A stretch of 64,000 nt of DNA, taken from positions 35,675 to 99,674 of the forward strand of contig JACKKF010000008.1 in the NCBI GenBank assembly GCA_020637555.1, in the 5' to 3' direction. The notes under the pieces were generated by a model. The model worked only from the letters and a program-made list of their open reading frames with translations, did not search any database and was not told where the DNA came from. This stretch comes from Rhodobacter sp. GTDB lineage: Bacteria > Pseudomonadota > Alphaproteobacteria > Rhodobacterales > Rhodobacteraceae. The position numbers and the translations under genes were made by a program. Shown in pieces: positions 35,857 through 44,426 of the stretch; positions within the stretch are counted from its first letter, which is position 1; every line of letters begins with the position of its first letter.

Positions 35857-38058
35857 TCAGCCGATGATCGCGTTCAGCGCGCCCGAGGGGCGCATCACCG
35901 CCGCCACCTTGTCCGCATCCGGCAGGTAGTAGCCGCCCAGATCGGCGGGTTTGCCCTCGACCGCGTGCAGTTCGGCGACGATCTGCGCCTCGCCATCGGC
36001 CAGGGCCCTCGCGATCGGCGCGAAATGGGCGGCCAGCGCGGGGTCTTCGGTCTGCTCTGCCAGGGCCTCGGCCCAGTAGCGGGCAAAGAAGTAATGCGAG
36101 GTCCGGTTGTCGTTCTGGCCGACCTTGCCCTGGGGGCTGTCCTCGTTGTCCAGCACCTTTTGCGTGGCCGCATCCACCGCCGCGCCCAGCAGCGCCGCCT
36201 TGGGGTTGTTCTTCGACTCGGCCAGGAAGTTGAAGCTTTCGCCCAGGGCGCAGAACTCGCCCAGGCTGTCCCAGCGCAGGTGGTTTTCTTCCTGCACCTG
36301 CTGGACGTGCTTGGGCGCGGTGCCACCCGCACCCGTTTCGAACATGCCGCCGCCGTTCATCAGCTTGACGATCGACAGCATCTTGGCCGAGGTGCCGAGT
36401 TCGAGGATCGGGAACAGATCGGTCAGATAGTCGCGCAGCACGTTGCCGGTGATGGTGACACAATCCTTGCCCGCGCGGATGGTTTCCAGCGTGAACCGGG
36501 TGGCGGCGCGCGGGTCCATGATCGGAATGTCGATCCCGGCCTCCTTGAGGGCGGGCTCGACATACTGGATCAGCTGCGCGTCGTGCGCACGGTTCTTGTC
36601 CAGCCAGAAGGCCGCGGCCCCGGTGGCACGGGTGCGCGCGATGCCCAGCTGGATCCAGTCCAGGATCGGCGCTTTCTTGGCGGTGGCCGAACGCCAGATG
36701 TCGCCAGCCTCGACCGCGTGTTCATGCAGCACCTCGCCCGAGGCCAGCACGATCCGCACGATGCCCTTCGAGGGGATCTCGAACGTGGTCGGGTGGCTGC
36801 CGTATTCCTCGGCCTTTTGCGCCATGAGACCGACGTTCGAGGCCGCGCCCGCCGTCGTCACGTCCAGCGCGCCGGTTTCCTTGAAATACTTGATCGTCTC
36901 GTCATAGACGCAGGCATAGGAATTGTCGGGGATGCAGCATTTCGCATCCGCTTCCTTGCCGTCAGGGCCCCAGCCCTTGCCACCGGCGCGGATGATCGCG
37001 GGCATCGAGGCGTCGATGATCACGTCCGAGGGAACGTGCAGGTTGGTGATCCCCTTGTCCGAGTTCACCATATACAGCGCCGGGCGTCCGGCCATGGCGG
37101 CCTTGTAATCCGCTTCCAGCACGGCGTTGCCGGCGATCTTCCTTTCCAGATCGCCCAGGCCAGAGTTGGGGTTCCAGCCCAGCGCGTCCAGCTCGGCGCC
37201 GTGGGTGGCGATGAAGTCTTCCAGCCAGACGCTGACAAAATGGCCGAACAGGATCGGGTCCGAAACCTTCATCATGGTCGCCTTGAGGTGCACCGAGAAC
37301 AACACCCCCGGCGCCGTGGCCGCGATCTGCGCCTTGATATAGGCCCTCAGCGCCCGCGCCGACAGGAAGGTCGCGTCCACGACTTCGCCCTCGGTGTATT
37401 TCAGGCCCTTCTTCAGCACCTTTTCGCTGCCGTCCGCCGCCTTGAACACGATCGAGGCCCCACCGGCCTGCGCGGCGGTGATGGTCGCAGATTTCTCGTT
37501 CGCGAAAAAGTCGTCGCCGGTCATCGACGCGACATGCGTTTTCGATTCCGGCATCCACTTGCCCATGCGATGCGGGTGCGCCTTGGCATAGGCCTTGACC
37601 GCCTTGGCCGCGCGGCGGTCCGAGTTGCCCTCGCGCAGGACCGGGTTCACCGCCGACCCCTTGACCGCGTCATACCGCGCCTTGATGTCCCTTTCGGCAT
37701 CGGTCGCCGGTTCGACGGGATAGTCCGGCACCGCAAAACCCTTGGATTGCAATTCCTTGATCGCCGCGTTCAACTGCGGCTGCGAGGCCGAGATATTCGG
37801 CAGCTTGATGACATTGGCCGACGGCGTCTTGACCAGTTCGCCCAGCCAGGCCAGATCATCCGAGACGCGCTGCGCTTCGGTCAGATGGTCGGGGAAAACC
37901 GCCAGAATGCGCCCCGCGACCGAGATGTCGCGCGTCTCGACGCTGACCCCCGCGGCCGAGGCAAAGGCGCGGATGATCGGTTCCAGCGAGGCGCGAGCCA
38001 GTTCCGGGGCCTCGTCAACCTTGGTATAGATGATGTCGGGCATGTTCGTGTCGGCCAT
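35857..38058 (-). CDS. icd: Monomeric NADP-dependent isocitrate dehydrogenase
   Basis: A 733-aa monomer-type IDH, unrelated in length to the 45-kDa dimeric form. Matching segments include YTKVDEAPELARASLEPI near the start, LREGNSDRRAAKAVK, CCIPDNSYACVYDE and HYFFARYWAEALAEQ. It converts isocitrate to 2-oxoglutarate with NADP in the TCA cycle. It is probably transcribed alone. Confidence 0.96.
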   Translation of the reverse strand: MADTNMPDIIYTKVDEAPELARASLEPIIRAFASAAGVSVETRDISVAGRILAVFPDHLTEAQRVSDDLAWLGELVKTPSANVIKLPNISASQPQLNAAIKELQSKGFAVPDYPVEPATDAERDIKARYDAVKGSAVNPVLREGNSDRRAAKAVKAYAKAHPHRMGKWMPESKTHVASMTGDDFFANEKSATITAAQAGGASIVFKAADGSEKVLKKGLKYTEGEVVDATFLSARALRAYIKAQIAATAPGVLFSVHLKATMMKVSDPILFGHFVSVWLEDFIATHGAELDALGWNPNSGLGDLERKIAGNAVLEADYKAAMAGRPALYMVNSDKGITNLHVPSDVIIDASMPAIIRAGGKGWGPDGKEADAKCCIPDNSYACVYDETIKYFKETGALDVTTAGAASNVGLMAQKAEEYGSHPTTFEIPSKGIVRIVLASGEVLHEHAVEAGDIWRSATAKKAPILDWIQLGIARTRATGAAAFWLDKNRAHDAQLIQYVEPALKEAGIDIPIMDPRAATRFTLETIRAGKDCVTITGNVLRDYLTDLFPILELGTSAKMLSIVKLMNGGGMFETGAGGTAPKHVQQVQEENHLRWDSLGEFCALGESFNFLAESKNNPKAALLGAAVDAATQKVLDNEDSPQGKVGQNDNRTSHYFFARYWAEALAEQTEDPALAAHFAPIARALADGEAQIVAELHAVEGKPADLGGYYLPDADKVAAVMRPSGALNAIIG

Positions 38059-38245
38059 TGCGGGGTCCTTCCTGAAACGGGGTCATCGGGACGGCCAGCA
38101 CGGCCGGACCCGGGCGCCTGAGAATCGAATGGCGCCGAGGGTCGGCAGCCGTTCGTTGCCCGCTGTCTCGCGCAAATGGGGCGCTGCGTCAAGCCCATTG
38201 TGTGCAATGGTATACATTTAACCGCCCCGCGACGGACAGCGCGGC

Positions 38246-40030
38246 CTAGGCGTCCTCGCGGCCGCCGAACTGCAACGCATGAAGGCGCGCATAGGCCCCG
38301 CGCATGGCCAGAAGCGTGGCATGGTCGCCCTGTTCGACGACGCGTCCGGCCTCCATCACCACGATCTTGTCGGCGCGGCGGATCGTCGACAGGCGGTGCG
38401 CGATCACCAGGGTCGTGCGCCCCTGCCCCAGCCCGTCCAGGGCCTGCTGCACCAGCGCCTCGGACCGCGCATCCAGGGCCGAGGTCGCCTCGTCCAGCAA
38501 CAGCACCGGCGAGGGCCTGAGGAGCGCCCGCGCGATCGCGACCCGCTGGCGCTGCCCCCCGGACAAGGCCGATCCGCGCGGACCGACCCTGGTATCCAGC
38601 CCCTCGGGCAGGCTTGGCAGGAACTCGTCCACATGCGCGGCCCGGATCGCCGCCATCAGGCGGTCCTCGGGGACGTCGCCCGCGTTCAGCACGATGTTGT
38701 CGCGCAGCGTCTCGTCGAACAGGGCGCTGTCCTGGGCCACCACGGCGAACTGCGCGCGCAGGGCCGCCAGATCCATACGGCGGATATCCGCGCCGCCCAG
38801 CGTGATCCGGCCAGACTGCGGATCGGCCAGGCGGGTCAGCAACGTGAAGACCGTGGATTTTCCCGCACCCGAGGGACCCACCAGCGCCGTGGTCTTGCCC
38901 GCCTCGGCCAGCAGCGAGAAGTCACGCAGGACGGGTTCGCTGCCATAGGCGAAGGTCACGGCGTCAAAGCGGATTTCCTCGTGCCCGGGGGCCGGCACCG
39001 GCGCGCGGGGCGCGGCGGGCTGGGTGATCGTGGGCTGCACCTGCAACAGGCGGTGGATGCGATCCAGACTGGCCAGCACGTTCTGCCAGGCCCCGGACAG
39101 CGCCCCCAGACGGCGCAGCGGCTCGAACAGGAACGCGATCGCGGCGAAGAAGGACATGAACTCGCCCACCGTCCGCTCGCCGCCGGCGATCTGGCTGCCG
39201 GCAAAGACCAGCACCAGCGCAAAGCCGGGTGCCGCCACCAGGTCCGACATCGACCCCATCGCCGCCTGCCCGCCCGCGGTTCGGGTGCGGGCCTTGACGA
39301 AATCCTTCAACGTCGCGCGCAACCGCCCGGTTTCATGCGCTTCCAGGCCGCCCCGCTGGATCGTCACGACGCCATGAAAGATCTCGTCCAGCCGGGTCGA
39401 GGCCGCGGCCGAGGCCTCGCGCGCGGCGATGCCCATGCGGCGGACCTGCTTTTGCAGCAGGGCTGCGGGCAACACCAGCAATGGCGCGCCGGCCAGCGCG
39501 ATCACCGTCCAGCGCCAATCCGTCCACAGCGCCACCGCCAGCAGCGACACCACCGAAATCACGTCGCGCACCAGGCCGGGCAGGATCTGTTGATAGATCA
39601 CCGCCAGTTCCTGCGTATCGCCGCGCACCCGGTCGATCAGGTGCCCCGGCGGGTGCTCGTGGTGAAAGGCCTGATCCAGGGTCACCAGATGCTCGGTCAT
39701 CTGGGCCTGCAACCCGGTTGTCGTGCGCTCGGCCGTATAGGCCAGGATGGTCTTGTAGAGAAAGGCCGTGGTCGCCCGGATCACGAAGGTCGCGGCGAAC
39801 GCCAGCGCGATCAGGATCACGCGGTTGTTCTGTCCGGCGACCAGAACCTGATCGAACATCGGCTTCAGCAGCGCGCTGACCGCACCGACCATCGATCCGT
39901 CAAAGGCCATGAACACGAAAGCGATCAGCAGCCAGGGTATCTGGGCGCGGATATGCCCGGACCAAAGCCAGCGTGCCAGCATCCGGTCATGCGCGCGGTC
40001 TCGGGATCGGGAGGGGTCCTGGTCGGACAT
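38246..40030 (-). CDS. MsbA-like ABC exporter, fused permease-ATPase, 594 aa
   Basis: An N-terminal six-helix ABC exporter domain (about residues 25-330) and a C-terminal ATPase: Walker A VGPSGAGKST, signature LSGGQRQRVAIARALL, Walker B LLLDEATSALD and the H-loop IAHRLST. It is a half-transporter acting as a dimer; MsbA-type lipid or drug export is the likely role. It is not adjacent to a partner. Confidence 0.9.
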   Translation of the reverse strand: MSDQDPSRSRDRAHDRMLARWLWSGHIRAQIPWLLIAFVFMAFDGSMVGAVSALLKPMFDQVLVAGQNNRVILIALAFAATFVIRATTAFLYKTILAYTAERTTTGLQAQMTEHLVTLDQAFHHEHPPGHLIDRVRGDTQELAVIYQQILPGLVRDVISVVSLLAVALWTDWRWTVIALAGAPLLVLPAALLQKQVRRMGIAAREASAAASTRLDEIFHGVVTIQRGGLEAHETGRLRATLKDFVKARTRTAGGQAAMGSMSDLVAAPGFALVLVFAGSQIAGGERTVGEFMSFFAAIAFLFEPLRRLGALSGAWQNVLASLDRIHRLLQVQPTITQPAAPRAPVPAPGHEEIRFDAVTFAYGSEPVLRDFSLLAEAGKTTALVGPSGAGKSTVFTLLTRLADPQSGRITLGGADIRRMDLAALRAQFAVVAQDSALFDETLRDNIVLNAGDVPEDRLMAAIRAAHVDEFLPSLPEGLDTRVGPRGSALSGGQRQRVAIARALLRPSPVLLLDEATSALDARSEALVQQALDGLGQGRTTLVIAHRLSTIRRADKIVVMEAGRVVEQGDHATLLAMRGAYARLHALQFGGREDA

Positions 40031-40180
40031 CGGGCAGCCTCGGGCTTGGGTCGCCCGGGTCTATAGCGTGTTCGCGGGGCAAGGGAAACCGTCGCCGGCG
40101 ATGCCCGGCGCGTCGCACAGGCAGCATTCACGGGGCGGCTTTCGCGGGGCGGCACCGAACCCGGGCCGCCCCTGCGGGGG

Positions 40181-40660
40181 TCACGCCGTCATCGGACGGA
40201 AGGCCCCGTTCCAATAGGCCAGCGCGCTGGCCTCGTCGGCCATGCGGATCGCCTTGACCTCGCCCACCACGATGGAGTGGGTCTCGCGGTCGATCATCTC
40301 GGCCAGGGCGCAGTCGAAGGCGATGACCGCATCCTTGAGCAGCGGCGCGCCGGTTTCGGCCGTCACCCAGTCGGCGCCGTCATAGCGATCGGCGCCCTTG
40401 ACGCCGCCGAACCCCGCGAACCGCTGCGCCAGCTCCTGATGGCCCGCCCCCAGCGAGGACCAGCCAAAGCAGCCATAGCGGCGAAACAGCGGCCAGGCCG
40501 AGGCCCCCTTGTTCACGCAGAACAGCACCTGCGCCGGGTCCGCGCTGAGCGACACCCCCGAGGTGACGACGAGGCCCGACCGGTCCTCGCCCTCGCCCAC
40601 CGAGATTGCCGTGCAATGGCCGATCAGTCGGCGCATCGCCCGGGTGAAGTCGCTGGACAT
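40181..40660 (-). CDS. Flavin reductase-like protein, 159 aa
   Basis: An FMN-binding split-barrel flavin reductase: AMRRLIGHCTAISV, GLVVTSGVSLSADPAQVLFCV and DRETHSIVVGEVKAIR fit the family. It starts at 40660 with its ATG just 1 bp after the monooxygenase stop, so the pair is an operon. It would supply reduced FMN to the neighbouring luciferase-like monooxygenase. Confidence 0.88.
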   Translation of the reverse strand: MSSDFTRAMRRLIGHCTAISVGEGEDRSGLVVTSGVSLSADPAQVLFCVNKGASAWPLFRRYGCFGWSSLGAGHQELAQRFAGFGGVKGADRYDGADWVTAETGAPLLKDAVIAFDCALAEMIDRETHSIVVGEVKAIRMADEASALAYWNGAFRPMTA

Positions 40661-40661
40661 C

Positions 40662-41612
40662 TCAGCGGATCCCGGCCTTGGCCAGCCGCGGCAGCACCTC
40701 GTCACGGAAATAGGGGAATTCGGCGACGTAATCGACAAAGGACAGGGTCGTGCCCGCGAACCCGGCCTCGTGCAGCGCGATCATCTTCTCGGCCACCTGG
40801 TCGGGTGTGCCGATCAGCGGGAAGCCGCCATGGCCCAGCGCCATCAGGTTGCGGATCTGGGCCAGCAGATCGTGCGGGAAGCTCTGCGCATGGGCGAATT
40901 GCAGGTTCACCAGGTTGTCCACCGCGGGCCAGTCGATCTGGCTCATGATCTTGTCGTGGTAGTCCTGCGCCTCGGCCTCGGTCGGGCGGCAGATCACATG
41001 GCTGAAGGTCAGCACGCCGATTTCGCGCCCCTTGGCCGCCGCCTGATCCTTGAGCGCCTGGATTTCCCCCTTGGACCGGTCCAGATCGATCGCGGGGGTG
41101 AACAGGTAGTTCGCGTTGCGGGTGGCGAATTCGCGGCCCAGCTCGGAGCCGGCGGCATTGAGGATCGGCACCTCGCCGTTCACCGGCCAGGGATCGCCCT
41201 TGACGCCCTTCAGGTGGAAATTCTGACCGTCCCAGTCGAAATGCTCGCGGCTCTGCCACAGCTTCTGGATCACGTCATACCATTCCTGGGCATAGCCATA
41301 GCGGGTTTCGTGATCGTCGGGCAGGGTCAGGCCCAGCGCCTCGTATTCCGGCTTGTTCCAGCCGGCGACGATGTTCAGCCCGGCACGGCCCTGCCCCACC
41401 TGGTCCATCGTGGCGATCTGCTTGGCGACGATGACCGGGTGGTTGGCCGTGGTGTGGATGGTGGCAAAGACCGTGAGGTTGCGGGTCGAGGCCAGCAGCG
41501 CGGTCGCCCAGGTCACGGTCTCCAGCACGCCGCCGTGGAAATCCGTCTCGCCACCATAGCCGATCCAGCGGGCGATGGGCAGCATGAAGTCGATGCCCGC
41601 GTCATCGAGCAT
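40662..41612 (-). CDS. Luciferase-like FMN monooxygenase, N-terminus lost
   Basis: A bacterial luciferase-like (LLM) flavin monooxygenase of the DszA/RutA type: FMLPIARWIGYGGET, GLNIVAGWNKPEYEALGL, then WYDVIQKLW. The frame stays open back to a stop near 41674, where codons spell INKTERWVNSWENNLTLAK, a segment also conserved in homologues. The roughly 20 first residues of the beta-strand core (GLFxxN type) are absent, so the real start has been lost at the junction with the disrupted region. 41612 is the first ATG, not the true start. Confidence 0.85.
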   Translation of the reverse strand: MLDDAGIDFMLPIARWIGYGGETDFHGGVLETVTWATALLASTRNLTVFATIHTTANHPVIVAKQIATMDQVGQGRAGLNIVAGWNKPEYEALGLTLPDDHETRYGYAQEWYDVIQKLWQSREHFDWDGQNFHLKGVKGDPWPVNGEVPILNAAGSELGREFATRNANYLFTPAIDLDRSKGEIQALKDQAAAKGREIGVLTFSHVICRPTEAEAQDYHDKIMSQIDWPAVDNLVNLQFAHAQSFPHDLLAQIRNLMALGHGGFPLIGTPDQVAEKMIALHEAGFAGTTLSFVDYVAEFPYFRDEVLPRLAKAGIR

Positions 41613-41671
41613 CTTCGCCAGCGTCAGGTTGTTTTCCCAGCTGTTGACCCAGCGTTCGGTTTTGTTGATTG

Positions 41672-43510
41672 GTCATCCCTGACGAATAAAGTTCAAGACG
41701 GAGAATGTCCCAGCTTGAACCCGTCTTGTTCGTGCCATGCCGGTCGTTTGGTTGGCTTTACTTAGTTTGCTTGATTTTTATTTGAAAACCCCAAAATTCG
41801 ACCTCGGGCTTCAGTCAATAGAAATCGTTGGTCACCCTGCGACTGCTGGCGAAGGGAGACCAGATGACCGACAAACCTGAGGGCGAGCCCAGGGCGCCGG
41901 ACCACTGCACCTGTCGGCGATAGCGCCGAGATCACCACGACCGAGCTGGATTCGCCCTGATGCGCGCTTCGAAAGTTTCGCCGGTGCGGCGCGGAATGCC
42001 CTCGTGTCGGCCTGCCGCTGAAAGCGGGCCTGAGAATGCGCTGCCGCACATCATCCGTATGAACGACTGCGCCAGTCGATTGGCGAACTGGCCCGGTTGA
42101 CGAACCGCGTGACGATATCCCCAACATTCAGTATCTGCTCAGGAAAATGGTGGCGGACGGGCGAGACGAACAGGGTGACCAGCCGCACGGGCGTGACCAC
42201 ACCGAAACCGCGGGGCAGACACGGCGTTCTCGCATCCGCTGCCGCCTGCTGGTGGACGAACCAGCGTGCTCCTGCCCGATTTCACCTGCTGGATGGCTGC
42301 CGCGACCTGGTGCTGTCCGTTTTGCAGATGGGTAAACCCGTCTTGCTGAGGGTTATCCAGCCTGAGCCTCAACCGGAAACCCTGCCGAGGCAGATGTACC
42401 GGCCGATATTGCGCGTTGGGATGATCTGCCAGTAGCGGCCGGTGATCACCGCTGCTGGTTGCGCCGGACTGAGCAGATCGTTCAGGAAAGCAGCGCGGGC
42501 TGATTCACAGCGCCGATGCCTGAAATATTGACCAGGAGCATAAAGTTTAGCCGTTATGACGACTATGCCGCGCAATACAGGGACCGCATCGAGCGTGACA
42601 TGTCGCGGCGGTCCGACGTGAACGCAGGAAATGACCACCGATGACATCTTCCGGCGCCAATGCTTCGCAGTTATGGTGACCGCGCCAGATCAGCAATCCA
42701 GTGGAATTCCGCGACGAGGGTAAGCCCTGCGTGCGGATGCGCGACGCAGCCCCGATGAAGATGCTGCTAACTTCAGAGAGACGATAAAGGCGGCGGCGCT
42801 GTACGCCGGTAAACTGCCAGGTCAGGCTGTATTCCAGTAACGACGAAGATGATTTATGATCCGATGCGCGCCTTAGCCGATCGGCGATGGCGACTGGCTG
42901 GCGTCCATAACCCAGATGCACCGACCCCCAAGCATCGCAGAACCATGACGACCGTTAGAGAAGCCGAATCCATCTGCGAGTAAATTAACACCTTTCGCGC
43001 CCGCAATTGACGAAATCATGACGAGTTGTTCGCCAGGATCTCCCAGAGATCACCAGCGGCCGCGCATCAGAGGTAGATCTCTGACGGCACCGCGCCTGAA
43101 CCGATGGGGCCGGAACGACAGCGCATAAAAGCGGTCGCACGCGATCGGCGCCGGCCGTCGTTGGCGCGATCATCGGTGCCAGCCACACGAGCGGCATCAT
43201 CTGCCCGAGGGGGTGAAACCCACGCCGGCACGTCAACCCGAAACAGGGGACGCGGCGGACGCGGCCTGCGACGTCGGCGCGCTGGTACGTGGCCTGGAGG
43301 CGCTCTTATGACGACCGCAAACGAGCGCGCGCAAAATTCGCCACGATGGATCTTGATCGGCCCGTGGCAAAAACAATGCCGGCCTGCGCGGGCTGCAGCG
43401 CGTGGTCGATTGGATCTGCGCCGCACCGGCGAGAGCGAGAGATGGCCCCCTGGAGGCGGCTGTCGCACGGCTGGCGCAGATCTACGCGCGGCATCGGTAG
43501 GCATCGGGTG
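41672..43510. other. 1.8-kb disrupted region without an intact gene
   Basis: No intact ORF with recognisable homology exists here, on either strand. The region looks lower in G+C than its flanks, with AT-rich runs near 41755-41785. Short protein-like stretches occur in different forward frames (for example FSRYDDYAAQYRDRIERDM near 42550) but break within 100 bp. It begins where the monooxygenase N-terminus is lost and ends at a degraded repeat copy. I see no transposase, integrase or clear terminal repeats; a small inverted repeat lies at 41694-41701 with 41721-41728. Confidence 0.7.
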
Positions 43511-43594
43511 GTGCCGCCGCCCCCGCACCCCTGCTTCGGGCGTGGGGGCACGCCTTTGAAAATCCCCGTGCGTATTTCCGACAAGATGATGGGG
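43511..43594 (-). repeat. Intergenic repeat copy 4 (after the kinase)
   Basis: The head lies at 43564-43594; on the minus strand its core (CCCCATCATCTTGTCGGAAA, then TACGCACGGGG) is identical to copy 3. The tail hairpins are degraded, ending in GGGTGCGGGGGCGG. It sits 14 bp after the histidine kinase stop. Confidence 0.75.
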
Positions 43595-43607
43595 CGCGGT
43601 CGGGCTG

Positions 43608-44315
43608 TCAGTCCCGGGCTGTCGCCAGCACGGCCGGAAAGGTGACGCGGAACGACGCGCCGCCCTGCCCGGGCACATAGGCGATGTCGCCGCCCAGATT
43701 GTGCATGATCTCGCGGCAGATCGCGAGGCCGAGCCCGGCGCCCCCTGCCTTGTGCGTATCGGTGAGGCGGGCGAATTTCTCGAAGATCAGGGCCTGGCTT
43801 TTCTTGGGAATGCCCGACCCGTTGTCCGTGAAGTCCACGCTGACGCGCCCGGCCCGGCGGTGCACGGCGATCGTCATTTCCGGATCGGTGGCATCACAGT
43901 ATTTCCGGGCGTTCGACAGCACGTTGATGAACACCTGTGTCAGGCGCCCGGTGTCCGTGGTGATGGCGATCTGTTCCTCGATCGACTGGCGCCGGATGGT
44001 GAACCGCCGCTGCGGCAGGACCGAATTCGAGGCCATCAGCGCCCGGTCGATCAGGTCGCCCAGCGTGGCGGTCTGGATATCGAACCGGACCTGCCCGTTT
44101 TCCAGCACGCTGAGGTCCAGCAGATCGTCCAGGAGCCGGGTCAGCCGGATCGATTCGTCGTGGATGATGCGCGCGTAGCGGCCGGTTTCCTCGGCGGTGA
44201 CCTCGTCATCCATCAGGATCTCGGAAAAGGCCCGGATCGAGGTCATCGGCGTGCGCAACTCGTGGCTGATCTGGCTGAGAAAGCTGTCTTTCTGAACGCT
44301 CAGCTTCTGCAGCAT
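43608..44315 (-). CDS. Histidine kinase domain, 3' part of a broken hybrid kinase
   Basis: A complete kinase core: H-box SQISHELRTPMTSIRAF, N-box FINVLSNARKYCD, G1 DNGSGIP and G2 GGAGLGLAICREIM. It lies in the same frame as the symporter part upstream, separated by a TGA at 44427-44429. The linker between them (about 44316-44470) reads as expected only if frames are switched several times, so the full hybrid is not continuous as given. Whether translation starts at 44315 is doubtful. Confidence 0.85.
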   Translation of the reverse strand: MLQKLSVQKDSFLSQISHELRTPMTSIRAFSEILMDDEVTAEETGRYARIIHDESIRLTRLLDDLLDLSVLENGQVRFDIQTATLGDLIDRALMASNSVLPQRRFTIRRQSIEEQIAITTDTGRLTQVFINVLSNARKYCDATDPEMTIAVHRRAGRVSVDFTDNGSGIPKKSQALIFEKFARLTDTHKAGGAGLGLAICREIMHNLGGDIAYVPGQGGASFRVTFPAVLATARD

Positions 44316-44426
44316 CTCGTTGGTCTTTGCGGCACAGCAGTGCGCGTAGAAAGTTCTCGGATCATTCTCGATCTGGGTGAAAGCGTTCCATGATCTGCGC
44401 GAGCTTCTGAGGCCACGGCCATCAGG

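Noticed and set aside
41694..41728. Inverted repeat CAAGACGG...CCGTCTTG as an insertion-sequence end
   Set aside because: There is only one such pair, it is short and internal, and there is no transposase or target duplication.
42097..42435. A 112-codon ORF in the disrupted region
   Set aside because: It shows no domain, Arg/Trp-rich composition, and lies among other frames with similar noise; I cannot support it as a gene.
43104..43559. A 151-codon ORF before repeat copy 4
   Set aside because: Low complexity, no recognisable family, and it runs into the degraded repeat. Treated as part of the disrupted region.
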